Origin: Laspinema palackyanum D2c
GTDB taxonomy: Bacteria; Cyanobacteriota; Cyanobacteriia; Cyanobacteriales; Laspinemataceae
Assembly: GCF_025370875.1 (NCBI RefSeq)
Contig: NZ_JAMXFD010000006.1
Location: 260,397-324,396, forward strand
DNA: 64,000 nt
Reading direction: 5' to 3'
The translations under genes were made by a program, and so were the position numbers. Numbering within the stretch: position 1 is the stretch's first letter; every line of letters starts with the position of its first letter. Shown here in pieces: positions 1-9,343 of the stretch. Below the pieces are notes generated by a model. That model did not search any database, was not told the DNA's origin, and saw nothing but the letters and a program-made list of their open reading frames with translations.

Positions 1-1
1 C

Positions 2-1486
2 CCCTTCGGCATCGATTTTGACTCCCTGCGACAAGCGGCTGAAGACTATTTAAGCCGGGCCCAAGGCCCCACCAGACTGTTAGCGGCCCTCCCCTATCTC
101 TCCTTATGTTTACATGGGGGATACAGCAATTTAGCCCTGGAAACCTTTCTTACCCTAGAAACACAGATTCAGTCTGACCTGGATCGCCTAGACCTCGACT
201 CGATCGCCTTGCTTTATTCTCGCCTGATGTTTTCTCAACCCCATCTACGCGATGATGCTAGGGCTAATCTAACCTTGGCGAAACGCCTCGCATCTAAAAA
301 TCAAGCCCGCCTCAACCAACAACCAATCTCCTCCCCGCATCCCCCCCATCCCCCCACTCTCCCCCATCTAAAAATCGGCTTCCTCTCTCCTCATTTCCGC
401 CGCCATTCTATCGGATGGTGTAGTGCAGATATTCTGCGCGAGTTAGCGGCCCTATCGGCTGAACTCTATCTGTATGTGACTCAATATCAAGGGACGGATG
501 ATAAAACTCAAGAGTTTAAAAACCTAGCCACCCAATTTTATCAACCGCAAAGTGCTAATTTTGAATCTGCCAAATTAGAGATTTTTGAGCAAATTCGCCA
601 GGACAAAATTGATATTTTAATAGACTTAGATTCAGTCACCTGTTATGAGCAGTTAGAAATTTTGTACCGTCAACCTGCCCCGATTTGCCTCTCTTGGCTG
701 GGATTTGACGCGCCTTTTTTATCTTCAGCCCATTACTTTTTAGGCGATCGGCACACCCATCCCCCAGGCATTGAAGCCGAGTACATCGAGCAGTTACTCC
801 GAATGCCCGATTCCTTTGTGGCGGTTTCTGGATTTAAGCGTCAATCCGTCGAGCGAGAAGTGGTGCGCTTGAGCCTAGGAATCAGTTGGAAACAGATTGC
901 TTACCTCTGTGTCGCCCCGGGTAAAAAACTGAATTGGGAGTTGGTTTTAGCCCAAATTACAATCCTTAAACAGGTCCCCAATAGTGTGTTAATCCATAAA
1001 GGCGAAGGAGAGCGATCGGCGATTTTGGAGCTCTATCAACAAGCCTGTACTCAGTTGGGAGTACCCAGCAGTCGGGTTATCCTAATATCCCGAAGTAAAA
1101 CCGAGGAACAGCACCGGACTATCTACGAATGTGCGGATATTTTATTAGATTCCTATCCTTACAATGGCGGCACCCATACCCTAGAAGCCTTGTGGTTTAA
1201 CCTGCCCCTTGTCACCCGAGTGGGAGAACTCTGTTTGGCTCGGATGGGATATTCTTTTCTTAACACCCTAGGCATTGAGAGTGGAATTGCCTGGAGTTGG
1301 GACGAGTATATCCAGTGGGGAGTTCGCTTGGGTCAGGAGTTGAAAGTTCGCCAAGACATTCGCCATCAATTAATCCGGTCTAAGCAACCCAAACACCTAT
1401 CTCCCTTGTGGAATCCCGCTAAATTTGCTCAAGATATGTATGAAATTTTTGAAGCCCTAAAAAAACAGCAAGTTCGTATCCATTAA
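2..1486 (+). CDS. GT41 (SPINDLY/OGT-like) glycosyltransferase, 5' end outside window
   Basis: The frame is open from base 2, so the start lies upstream and about 495 codons are visible. The first 70 visible residues look helical and TPR-like. From about residue 120 there is the GT41 catalytic region, with the FLSPHFRRHSIGW segment, the DILIDLD strand, the SWLGFDAP loop and the DILLDSYPYNGGTHTLEALW motif that contacts the UDP-sugar in O-GlcNAc-transferase-like enzymes. The family transfers sugars to Ser/Thr of proteins; the acceptor here is unknown. A second protein of the same family lies on the opposite strand at 1938-5726, so this is a glycosylation cluster. The family is certain, the substrate is not. 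Confidence 0.88.
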   Translation, partial: PFGIDFDSLRQAAEDYLSRAQGPTRLLAALPYLSLCLHGGYSNLALETFLTLETQIQSDLDRLDLDSIALLYSRLMFSQPHLRDDARANLTLAKRLASKNQARLNQQPISSPHPPHPPTLPHLKIGFLSPHFRRHSIGWCSADILRELAALSAELYLYVTQYQGTDDKTQEFKNLATQFYQPQSANFESAKLEIFEQIRQDKIDILIDLDSVTCYEQLEILYRQPAPICLSWLGFDAPFLSSAHYFLGDRHTHPPGIEAEYIEQLLRMPDSFVAVSGFKRQSVEREVVRLSLGISWKQIAYLCVAPGKKLNWELVLAQITILKQVPNSVLIHKGEGERSAILELYQQACTQLGVPSSRVILISRSKTEEQHRTIYECADILLDSYPYNGGTHTLEALWFNLPLVTRVGELCLARMGYSFLNTLGIESGIAWSWDEYIQWGVRLGQELKVRQDIRHQLIRSKQPKHLSPLWNPAKFAQDMYEIFEALKKQQVRIH

Positions 1487-1512
1487 ATTAATAAAGGAGG
1501 ATCTCCAGAATT

Positions 1513-1800
1513 ATGTCTGAAATCAAACAGGAACAACAACATCCTCAAGCTCGTAAGGATCGCGAGACTCTGGACAAAATTTTAGCCGGAGATATGACGG
1601 AATATAATCTGGCAGAATTAGCTCGATTGCGAATTCGCTATCGAGGATTTCCAGGGTCGCGGGATGTCTGGAGTGACATTGACAAAGTGTTATTCCGTTG
1701 GAATATGACTGAAGAGGATTTGTTTGAAAAAACCCGCGAGATTCACCGGAAAGGGCGAGTCTATCGAGCGCAAGATAGTGATAGCGAAGATTGGATGTAA
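1513..1800 (+). CDS. DUF3288 family cyanobacterial protein
   Basis: A 95-residue soluble protein preceded by a strong AAAGGAGG ribosome site about 10 bases before the ATG. The central YNLAELARLRIRYRGFPG block and the following W-x-MTEEDLFEKTREIH helix match my memory of DUF3288, a small family found in nearly all cyanobacteria and without known function. It starts 26 bases after the GT41 gene on the same strand and may be cotranscribed with it. Length is normal for the family. Confidence 0.85.
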   Translation: MSEIKQEQQHPQARKDRETLDKILAGDMTEYNLAELARLRIRYRGFPGSRDVWSDIDKVLFRWNMTEEDLFEKTREIHRKGRVYRAQDSDSEDWM

Positions 1801-1937
1801 TCTGAGGACATCGGTAGAGTATTCAATGAGGTCAATCATCGGGGACAAGAACCCGAGTTTCTAGCGGAATTTGTTGCTAATGAGCAGAGTTTTTGTCAAG
1901 AAACCCGGGTTCTATAGTGGGGGACGATTAATTCCGA

Positions 1938-4900
1938 TTAACCATTCACCCAATCCGGTAAAGGTTGGTTGGAGAGAGGGAGGCGATCGCGATGTTGATA
2001 TAACAGAACCGCGAGGAGTGCATTCATTCCTAATGGCGCATCTAGTCCCCGGGTCAATTTAGCCATTAACTCTTGCACAAAGGGCTGTTCTGTCTCTAGT
2101 AAGGGATGATTTTGAATGCCACTGTTGAGGACACTTTGATGAGCTTTACCCAAGTCACTGCTATAGCATTCGCGCAGGCGATCGCTAGGTATCTGCAACC
2201 ACAACTCAGCAAATTCTCGCCGCAGTTGGAGCAATTCACGTTGAATGGATTCATCAGACGGATCAATATAATACAGATTGGCACAACCAACCAGGCGATT
2301 GAGAAATTCCTGAGAAACAGAGACCCGTGTAGCGGGAGTGGGAGTGGAGGTAGCACTCGCCATTGTCCCCGAATTCTCTCTCCCTTGAAACAATTGCTCA
2401 AACAAATTCGCCATTTTTTGGCCGTAAGCAGCACTATCTAAAAAGGGAGGATTCTGCTGCATTTGTCCCTGGATTTGCTGGCAATAATATTGGCGCAGTT
2501 GAGGATTGGTTGCCAGATTAATCGCTAATTGGATATAACCCCGTTCGTCCTGGGCAATTAAATCACCCAGGGAGATTTCCCGCAGGAGTGCAGAAGCTTG
2601 GCGGGACCTTAAGGTACTGTCTTCCCAGGCGATCGCCGGAATTCCCAGTTGTAACGGATCCAGCAAAGAAGTTGCCCCACTATAGGGATAGGAGTCTAAA
2701 TAAACATCGGCGAGTTTGACGCATTCTTTAATATCCGCTGGACTCGGTAAAGTATTAATCAGAACTAACCGCCGTTTATCAATGCCATGTTGGGCAAAAA
2801 TTCGGTGGAGTCGTTCCAAAAACGGCATCGCCGGATAAGCGGAATTCCAGGCCGGACCAAAGGGATATAACACCAAAATAGAATGGGGAACGGCGGCGAG
2901 AATTTTGGCCCAAGTTTCGGTGAGTTCGGGAATAATTTTGTAGAAGTTGGCACCGGACATAAACACCACGGTTTGCTCCGTTGCACCCCAGCTTGCCCGA
3001 GTCGGATTGACGGTGGAGGCGGGTTCAGGTAAAGGGAACCGGAAACATAATCCAGACCCTTCTATATTGACCAGTTTCTCGCGGTACTGTTCACTGCTGG
3101 TGTTAGTAGGTGCGGTTAAATTCCCGGCAATATAGTAGTCGATATTGCGGATGCCCGTGGTAACCGGAGAGGCAATGGAGGTGACTTGGACTCGGGCGAG
3201 TCGGTGTTGGGCGAGGGCGGTTAAGGGTTTATTGAGTTCGGTAATATTGGTGCCGATGAATAGGATATCTAGGTCATCGTTGCGGAGGGCTTGGACTTGT
3301 TCTAAGAGGGGTTCTGGTAGTTTCACGAGGCGATCGGCCCGACTTTGACAATACGATTCTAGTTGGCTGCCATTGACCCAAGCCGCATAGAGAACAATCT
3401 CAAACCGATCGCGAGCCAAATGTTCAAAAACTGGCAAGGTTGCCAAAGTTTCCGTTGCTGGATTGAAATGGTCTCTCAAAATTCCCAGCCGAATTTTGGG
3501 GCGATTTTCCGAACGGGGGGGAAAGACGTAATCCACTTGAAATCCCCGATTCTTGAGGGCAAATTTAATAATCTCTGCTCTGTGAATATACAGAGATTTC
3601 AGGTTAGCATGGCTAAAGTAAAGCGGCGCAAAGTTGGCATTTTCCTGGGTGAAAAACTCCGCGACGCTTTGCCAGAGAGGTGAGTCGGGATTGGTGAATA
3701 TTTTCTCATGGACATATTCTATCCAACCTTGGAAATAGCGATAGTATTGTTCGACTTCTCCAGGTTCATGGAACAGGGTAGGACTGGCAAACATAAATTT
3801 GAGATAGTCCTGGGCGAACCATTTGGGAATCGGTGCATTGGTGTAGGGAATCTGGAGTTGATGGGGATAGCAATAGAGGGTAGCGGTAATGAAGGATTGC
3901 AAAGCCTTGGGGGCATCAAATCCCTGGGCAATTTGGGTGGAAAGTTGACGGATGAATGCTTGTTCAGTGGGAGTGAGCGGGTGATGTTTGATGTCAGTCT
4001 CTAGGAGGGCTTTATGGGCGGTTCCCAGTTCCCCTAAATAGGCGGATTGTAATTCTTCTTCGGGGGTATTTAACCATTGCTGGGCCAGTTGCTGGCGGGT
4101 TTGCTGGAGGGTATCGCGCGGGTGGGAACTGGCTGGAATCGCAGGTTTTTGGGAGGGGGTAGATCTGAGGCGATCGCACAGTTGTTGGGCTTCAGAAAAA
4201 TCGGGCGCGTTCTGCAAAACTGTGGTTAAGGCTTGTTCCGTTAAAGGAATATTATTGACTTGAGCAGCCGATTGTGCAATGTACCAAAAAATCCGCCAAT
4301 GGTTGCATCCGAGGGCTGTCGCCTTTTGAAATTCGGCGATTGCTTCAGCGTGTTGTTGCTGTTGTTGCAGAATCAATCCGGACCAAAATCTCAAATAGCC
4401 ATCATCGGGGTAGGCATTTTTATAATGTAAAATCCCTCCGGAACCATAACTATAGAGTAAGATAGATGAGTCAGCAATTTTGCGATCGCTTTCCCATAAT
4501 TCCTCTAATTCTTGTCCCATCATGCTTTGGGCAAATTGTGGAGCGGTATCCCCCAAGGATTCAATAAATAAATCCGCGCCGGAAAGGCGTTGACTGGCTC
4601 CGATGATATCTCGGAGAGAAACGGTTTGTTGCAGCAGATTAGAAGTTCTATCAACGCCCCATTGTCGGTCTTGTTTCGGACCTTGCATCAGAGTGTCATA
4701 AATCTGATTAAGCTGTTTTGCCGCAATTTCTACATCAAAAATTTGGGAGGCATATTCTTTAGCATTTCGCCCTAATCGGTACCGTTCTTCGGGATGGTGA
4801 TAGAGATATTCGATCGCCTGTTTGTACTCTAATTCACTGCGAACGATTAATCCCGTATAGTTATCCACCACAAGCTGTTTAACTCCTCCATAAGGGAAAA

Positions 4901-5726
4901 CCACCGGCGGCACCCCGGCATACATTACTTCTTGTAAGTTTAATTCGGCAGCAGCATAAGTATCTTCGCAAAGGGGATATCCATAAACGTCTAGGGTTTC
5001 AATGACGGATTTTATATCTTCCACATAATCGCGAATTTCAAAGCGATCGCCTACACCGAGTTGTTGGGCTTGCTGTTGTAAGTATTGTCCCATCCCCGGA
5101 CCACAAATAATAAACCGGATATTGGGAATGGCGATCGCCGCGCTCATGGGGACATAATTGCGATGCATTTTACAAAAATGGACAGTCCCAATGTAACCAA
5201 CATTAAACGTGCTATGGGGTTGCGGTTGCAAGTTTGACAAGCGAGCGAAATCCGCTGTGTCATAAACCATGCGGGTTTTTTTCAACTTCACTTCAGGAGC
5301 CAAACTCTGAAAGACTGAATTTTCGTAAGTGTACGGACTACAAGCGATTGCAAAATCTGCATAATCAATTAAGGGTTTCGTCACCACTTGCGGAGGTTTA
5401 TCCCCAGCAATATGAAACCAGATTACCAATCGCATCGGCGGTAGTTTCGACTGCAAAAACTCATACAGTTCGGGAACATTCCAAAAATGCACCTGCACAA
5501 TATCAGCCCTTTGCAGTTCCGCTGTTAATCGGGCGCGATCGGGCGCATTAATCACAGAAATTCCAGCCGCTTGAGCGATTTCTAATGCCCGAGTATCCAG
5601 AGGCAGCAGCGAAATGACCTGATGCTGAACCTGACTCTGTTGTGAAGAGTATTTTGCCGTCGCAATCAGAGCACGCGCCGCGCCGCCTAAAGACAGTTGT
5701 TGAATAATATGAATAATTTTAGTCAT
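1938..5726 (-). CDS. Fused GT4 + TPR + GT41 glycosyltransferase with truncated C-terminal extra unit
   Basis: A 1262-residue multidomain protein. Residues 1 to about 345 are a GT4-like glycosyltransferase (N-terminal GGAARAL loop, RFIICGPG strand, and the E-x7-E-like AAELNLQEVMYAGVPPVV segment). A linker and TPR-like helices follow to about 540. A GT41 unit spans about 560-1095, with the helical QLAQQWLNTPEEELQ region and a DVYLDSYPYSGATSLLDPL catalytic motif. Residues about 1130-1262 start a second copy of the helical region (for example ELWLQIPSDRLRECY and PLPDWV) and stop exactly where the first copy runs on into the catalytic part. The C-terminus therefore looks like a truncated duplicate. 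It lies 8 bases downstream of the 5735-8668 gene and is probably cotranscribed with it. Confidence 0.85.
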   Translation of the reverse strand: MTKIIHIIQQLSLGGAARALIATAKYSSQQSQVQHQVISLLPLDTRALEIAQAAGISVINAPDRARLTAELQRADIVQVHFWNVPELYEFLQSKLPPMRLVIWFHIAGDKPPQVVTKPLIDYADFAIACSPYTYENSVFQSLAPEVKLKKTRMVYDTADFARLSNLQPQPHSTFNVGYIGTVHFCKMHRNYVPMSAAIAIPNIRFIICGPGMGQYLQQQAQQLGVGDRFEIRDYVEDIKSVIETLDVYGYPLCEDTYAAAELNLQEVMYAGVPPVVFPYGGVKQLVVDNYTGLIVRSELEYKQAIEYLYHHPEERYRLGRNAKEYASQIFDVEIAAKQLNQIYDTLMQGPKQDRQWGVDRTSNLLQQTVSLRDIIGASQRLSGADLFIESLGDTAPQFAQSMMGQELEELWESDRKIADSSILLYSYGSGGILHYKNAYPDDGYLRFWSGLILQQQQQHAEAIAEFQKATALGCNHWRIFWYIAQSAAQVNNIPLTEQALTTVLQNAPDFSEAQQLCDRLRSTPSQKPAIPASSHPRDTLQQTRQQLAQQWLNTPEEELQSAYLGELGTAHKALLETDIKHHPLTPTEQAFIRQLSTQIAQGFDAPKALQSFITATLYCYPHQLQIPYTNAPIPKWFAQDYLKFMFASPTLFHEPGEVEQYYRYFQGWIEYVHEKIFTNPDSPLWQSVAEFFTQENANFAPLYFSHANLKSLYIHRAEIIKFALKNRGFQVDYVFPPRSENRPKIRLGILRDHFNPATETLATLPVFEHLARDRFEIVLYAAWVNGSQLESYCQSRADRLVKLPEPLLEQVQALRNDDLDILFIGTNITELNKPLTALAQHRLARVQVTSIASPVTTGIRNIDYYIAGNLTAPTNTSSEQYREKLVNIEGSGLCFRFPLPEPASTVNPTRASWGATEQTVVFMSGANFYKIIPELTETWAKILAAVPHSILVLYPFGPAWNSAYPAMPFLERLHRIFAQHGIDKRRLVLINTLPSPADIKECVKLADVYLDSYPYSGATSLLDPLQLGIPAIAWEDSTLRSRQASALLREISLGDLIAQDERGYIQLAINLATNPQLRQYYCQQIQGQMQQNPPFLDSAAYGQKMANLFEQLFQGRENSGTMASATSTPTPATRVSVSQEFLNRLVGCANLYYIDPSDESIQRELLQLRREFAELWLQIPSDRLRECYSSDLGKAHQSVLNSGIQNHPLLETEQPFVQELMAKLTRGLDAPLGMNALLAVLLYQHRDRLPLSNQPLPDWVNG

Positions 5727-5734
5727 GATTTTTT

Positions 5735-8668
5735 TTACTGGGCAGGTTTGCGATAGGCTCGAATCGTTGAATAGACCCCGGGAATAATCGGTAAATGGGC
5801 TTGAGTTTGCGTCGGATCTGTGGGATAGAGTAAGGGAATATCCAGAATTTCACAACCATAAGTATTTTCCATCAACTCCTGACAGGCTTGGCGAATCCCC
5901 GGTTCCTGATTCCCATGATGGAAGAAAATCGCATCTCGATTCTGGTCGTTCAGGACGGGTAGATAATCATGGAACATCATAATCCCCTCCGGTGCTAAGA
6001 GGGGAAAATAATTGAGAATATCCTGCTTTACTCCGGGATAAGTATGATCTCCATCTACAAAAATAAACCCGGGTTGATTTCCATCCTTTTCCCAGATTTG
6101 GGGAAATTTTCCCGCAGCTTGATGGGAAAATAACCGCCAATGACTGACCTCCGGTTGCACCTGTTTTAACACTTCATAAAATTGCGGTTGTCCCCCGGGT
6201 TCTACGGCAAATCCAGCCATCGCCCGATCCATCCGTTTTAAGATTTTCCAGGTTAAAAATAACGAGGCCCCAGCATAAGAGCCAATTTCTATAAATCGCA
6301 GGGGGTTGGATGTTTTAGAGACGAGGTGACGCAGGGTGTAGTAAAGTTGAAATCTTTCATTCGCTGACATTTGACTTTCAATCCCATAAGCGACCGGATC
6401 ATCCTGGGCAAATTCAGCAATTATCTGCGCTTCTAATTCCGGATTAACTGGGAATTTATCAGGTTTTACAAACCAAACTCCGGTGTTGTCAATGGGTTTA
6501 ATTTCCAATTTTATCTGACGCTGGGTTTCAAATTCATGAACCGCTTGGCGACATCCGTCCCAGTACCCATAGTCATCAACTTGAATCACCCCTTCATTGA
6601 CTACTCGATCATATAAGTTCTGTAAAATCGTTTGGGTTGATTCGTACCAATCTCCATCAATATGCAGCAATGCAATCATCCCCATCGGATTTTGCATTTT
6701 CGGTAAGGTGTCTTGGAAATAGCCTTTGATCAGTTTGACCCCGTTGATTACACCCAGTTGAGTACAAATTTCTCGAACACTGGTTTCCGGCGCAGCACAG
6801 GTCCCTGTTCCCCACCCCGTTGCTTCTGCGGGGATGCCGTTATGTTTGTCCTCTGCTGTGGGGGTTGGCATTCCTTCAAACGAATCACAGGCATATAACC
6901 ACCGGGGTTGTTTGCTGTAGCGTTTCATGACAGCAGCCATTAATGCCGTTGATCCGCCACCGGCGACGCCACATTCGACAATATTGCCGGGAATATTTTG
7001 TAAACAGAGGGTTTTGGTGAGGGAAAATAGGGAATAGAGGCGGAGTTCGCTTAACATGGTGTAAGGGCGAATGATCCGGAGCAGTTCCTGAAATTCCGGG
7101 TCATCAATTGGGGCGGAATTGTGAGAAGAAAGTTGCGACAAAATGCGATGGCGCAGGGTTCGGGCTTCAGTATTGTTGGGGAAATATCGCAATTCTTCGT
7201 TTAAGGCTTCTTTGGCTCCCTCAAGTTGATTCAGATTGATAAAGCAGATGGCTCGCAAATAATCTAATCCCGGAGTCGGTTGCCGGAATGATTTGGCTTT
7301 TGCTAATTCATGAAAAGCGGCATGAATTTGGTTACTTTCTAAACTCATTTGGGCGGCTTTCATTAAATCTAAAGCCGAATGAGGGGGCTGAAGTTCAGTC
7401 ACTAATTGCCGCGCTTTGGGATGGGAAGGAAAGACAGATAACAAGTGATTGAGGCTGGCGATCGCGTCAGACTGCCGGTCCAGTCTAGCTAAAGCAACGG
7501 CTTTGCCATAATGTAACCCCGGGAGATCCGGTGAAGTGGTGATCGCCTGTTCCCATAGTTTTAATGCCTCTTGATTGTTGTTAGCGTTGAGCTCTCGTAA
7601 GGCGTTCTGGATTAAAACATCTCGATTCAACATACCCTGAGCAGAAGGTTGAGGATGACTCGATTCCTCAGTCCGTTCTAGTCGTTTCCTAGAGATAAAT
7701 CCAGCTTTCCTGGAAGCGGGTTTTTCAAATTGCTGTTTCCAGTTTTTAAGCCCCTCCCAATCTAAGCGAATTTTTGTTGCCCAGCTTTGATGAATTAAGG
7801 CTTTTAAATGAGTTGGAAGAGTCGGGCGTTCTATAATCGGTAAATTAAAATTCCGGCCCATTTCCACTGCCCGGTTATCAATGCCGACAATAATTGATCG
7901 CCGCTGGTGTTGTAAGGAGCGAATCCCAGCAGAGAGACGATTTCCAACATAATCCAAGGCTTGGTTAGAGCTTAACAGTTCATCAAGAGCTTCTAACGAA
8001 GGTTCGATGAAAACCAGGCGACTGCCCCCAATTTTGTGGGCATACTCATAGTCTCCATACATTTGGGCCCAAAAATAAATCCTAGAATAGTTTTCAGATA
8101 AAATTTCAAATAAAATTCGGTCAAAATGAGGATTTTGGTTATATTCTGTAAAGGTTAAAAGTACCTGATCTGCTTTTTGAGTGGGAATACCAGCGCAATG
8201 GTCTGGGGTTAACCACCAGAGGGTGGGACAGCCCGTATTGATGACATTAAATCCTAAAGAACTCAACTTTTGAGCGGTGTAATCATCCCGGACTGAATGA
8301 GCCGCTTGTTGATGCAGCACGGAATTTAACAGAGAACGGGTATAATCATTGATTTCCTGGCTTTGATATTGCCCCCAGCCCAGTCCCATTAAAATAACTT
8401 TATTTTGCCAAAATCTTTCTTGAGGTTTGATGCACCATTGACTGGTCGCTTCCATATTGGAACTGAGGAGATTAGTGCCAGCCAAAAAAACATAATCTGC
8501 CTGATGAATTTTAGAACGTCCAGATTGAAGATATTCGAGGGCGGGAACTCGATAAAAAAAATCTTGAGGAAAAATTTCTTGGAGGCGCTGTTCGACTGCT
8601 TCTACAATAATTTTAGTACCTAAATTACTATTGTTAGTCCAAGTATCTAAAATGACAATTCGTTTCAT
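5735..8668 (-). CDS. Polysaccharide pyruvyltransferase / TPR / two-methyltransferase fusion
   Basis: A 977-residue fusion. Residues 1 to about 320 resemble polysaccharide pyruvyltransferases (N-terminal ILDTWTNNSNLGTKII, VFLAGTNLL, AAHSVRDDYTAQKLSSLG). TPR-like helices occupy about 345-510. A TylF/MycF-type O-methyltransferase follows at about 530-770, with the SAM loop NIVECGVAGGGSTALM and the metal-binding HIDGDWYEST and VDDYGYWDGCR motifs. A second class I methyltransferase (Methyltransf_24-like) ends the protein, with FIEIGSYAGAS and FIFVDGDHTYPGVKQD. The three activities fit decoration of a surface glycan made with the neighbouring glycosyltransferases. Substrates cannot be read from the sequence. 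Confidence 0.82.
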   Translation of the reverse strand: MKRIVILDTWTNNSNLGTKIIVEAVEQRLQEIFPQDFFYRVPALEYLQSGRSKIHQADYVFLAGTNLLSSNMEATSQWCIKPQERFWQNKVILMGLGWGQYQSQEINDYTRSLLNSVLHQQAAHSVRDDYTAQKLSSLGFNVINTGCPTLWWLTPDHCAGIPTQKADQVLLTFTEYNQNPHFDRILFEILSENYSRIYFWAQMYGDYEYAHKIGGSRLVFIEPSLEALDELLSSNQALDYVGNRLSAGIRSLQHQRRSIIVGIDNRAVEMGRNFNLPIIERPTLPTHLKALIHQSWATKIRLDWEGLKNWKQQFEKPASRKAGFISRKRLERTEESSHPQPSAQGMLNRDVLIQNALRELNANNNQEALKLWEQAITTSPDLPGLHYGKAVALARLDRQSDAIASLNHLLSVFPSHPKARQLVTELQPPHSALDLMKAAQMSLESNQIHAAFHELAKAKSFRQPTPGLDYLRAICFINLNQLEGAKEALNEELRYFPNNTEARTLRHRILSQLSSHNSAPIDDPEFQELLRIIRPYTMLSELRLYSLFSLTKTLCLQNIPGNIVECGVAGGGSTALMAAVMKRYSKQPRWLYACDSFEGMPTPTAEDKHNGIPAEATGWGTGTCAAPETSVREICTQLGVINGVKLIKGYFQDTLPKMQNPMGMIALLHIDGDWYESTQTILQNLYDRVVNEGVIQVDDYGYWDGCRQAVHEFETQRQIKLEIKPIDNTGVWFVKPDKFPVNPELEAQIIAEFAQDDPVAYGIESQMSANERFQLYYTLRHLVSKTSNPLRFIEIGSYAGASLFLTWKILKRMDRAMAGFAVEPGGQPQFYEVLKQVQPEVSHWRLFSHQAAGKFPQIWEKDGNQPGFIFVDGDHTYPGVKQDILNYFPLLAPEGIMMFHDYLPVLNDQNRDAIFFHHGNQEPGIRQACQELMENTYGCEILDIPLLYPTDPTQTQAHLPIIPGVYSTIRAYRKPAQ

Positions 8669-8861
8669 GTTACCCGTTAGTATAAAACTCGTGGATAAAA
8701 AATCTTGAAGGGTTTGAACAACCGCTAATGACTGAGATCAATGTGGGGATTTAAACCCAAGATATAAGGGCAGTTGCTTGACTGCCCCTACTGTCCCCTG
8801 TCTATGAGTGTAATCCCTTGTGGCTATCCTCAAAACAAGTGACTCAGCGTTAGGATCGCCC

Positions 8862-9221
8862 TTAACCCACCTGTTCTAAATACAGATTGAGGTCCTCGAT
8901 TAACCGGGTGAGTTCGGCTTCGGTACTTAGGCGAATGCGATCGTCGCGCAGGGTAATCAGTACCTTGGCGGCAAAGGGGGTGGGGTAAATATTGGGATTG
9001 CAGAAAATTTCTAAAAACACATCCCCAGTAGAACGATATTCCATCGGTTTCTGGGGGGAGGGTTTGCCTGCACCGGCACCGGGGGTGGCTTTCGATGCCA
9101 CGGCTTTAAGCTGCTGCATGAGGTCGTTTATGGCCGTCTGCAAGTCCCGCGCTGCTTCGGGAGAGAATCGAAACGAGACGGAACCCTCGACTAAATTTAG
9201 GGTGAGTTGAGAACCAGACAT
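8862..9221 (-). CDS. Conserved small cyanobacterial protein, unknown function
   Basis: I chose the internal ATG giving MSGSQLTLNLVEGS (119 residues); a longer reading begins at 9275. The protein looks soluble. It has a beta-rich start, a helix PEAARDLQTAINDLMQQLKAV, a Gly/Pro/Ala linker, and a C-terminal alpha/beta part ending ELTRLIEDLNLYLEQVG. It resembles a small conserved cyanobacterial family, but I cannot name a function. It is divergent from the cation transporter gene at 9344, so the 120 bases between them should hold both promoters. Confidence 0.6.
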   Translation of the reverse strand: MSGSQLTLNLVEGSVSFRFSPEAARDLQTAINDLMQQLKAVASKATPGAGAGKPSPQKPMEYRSTGDVFLEIFCNPNIYPTPFAAKVLITLRDDRIRLSTEAELTRLIEDLNLYLEQVG

Positions 9222-9343
9222 GAGGGATCTACTTTTAATATTCGGTTTCTTTATGGTAAGGGTGAAGGGGGACATTGGGATCTGTGAACTTCCACAGAAA
9301 CCGAATGGCCTACAATTTTTGTAGGTTGTAGAAGGAAAGATCC

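Noticed and set aside
2096..5551. Many 60-110 codon ORFs inside the GT4/GT41 gene
   Set aside because: All overlap a long, well-supported gene in other frames and show no independent coding features.
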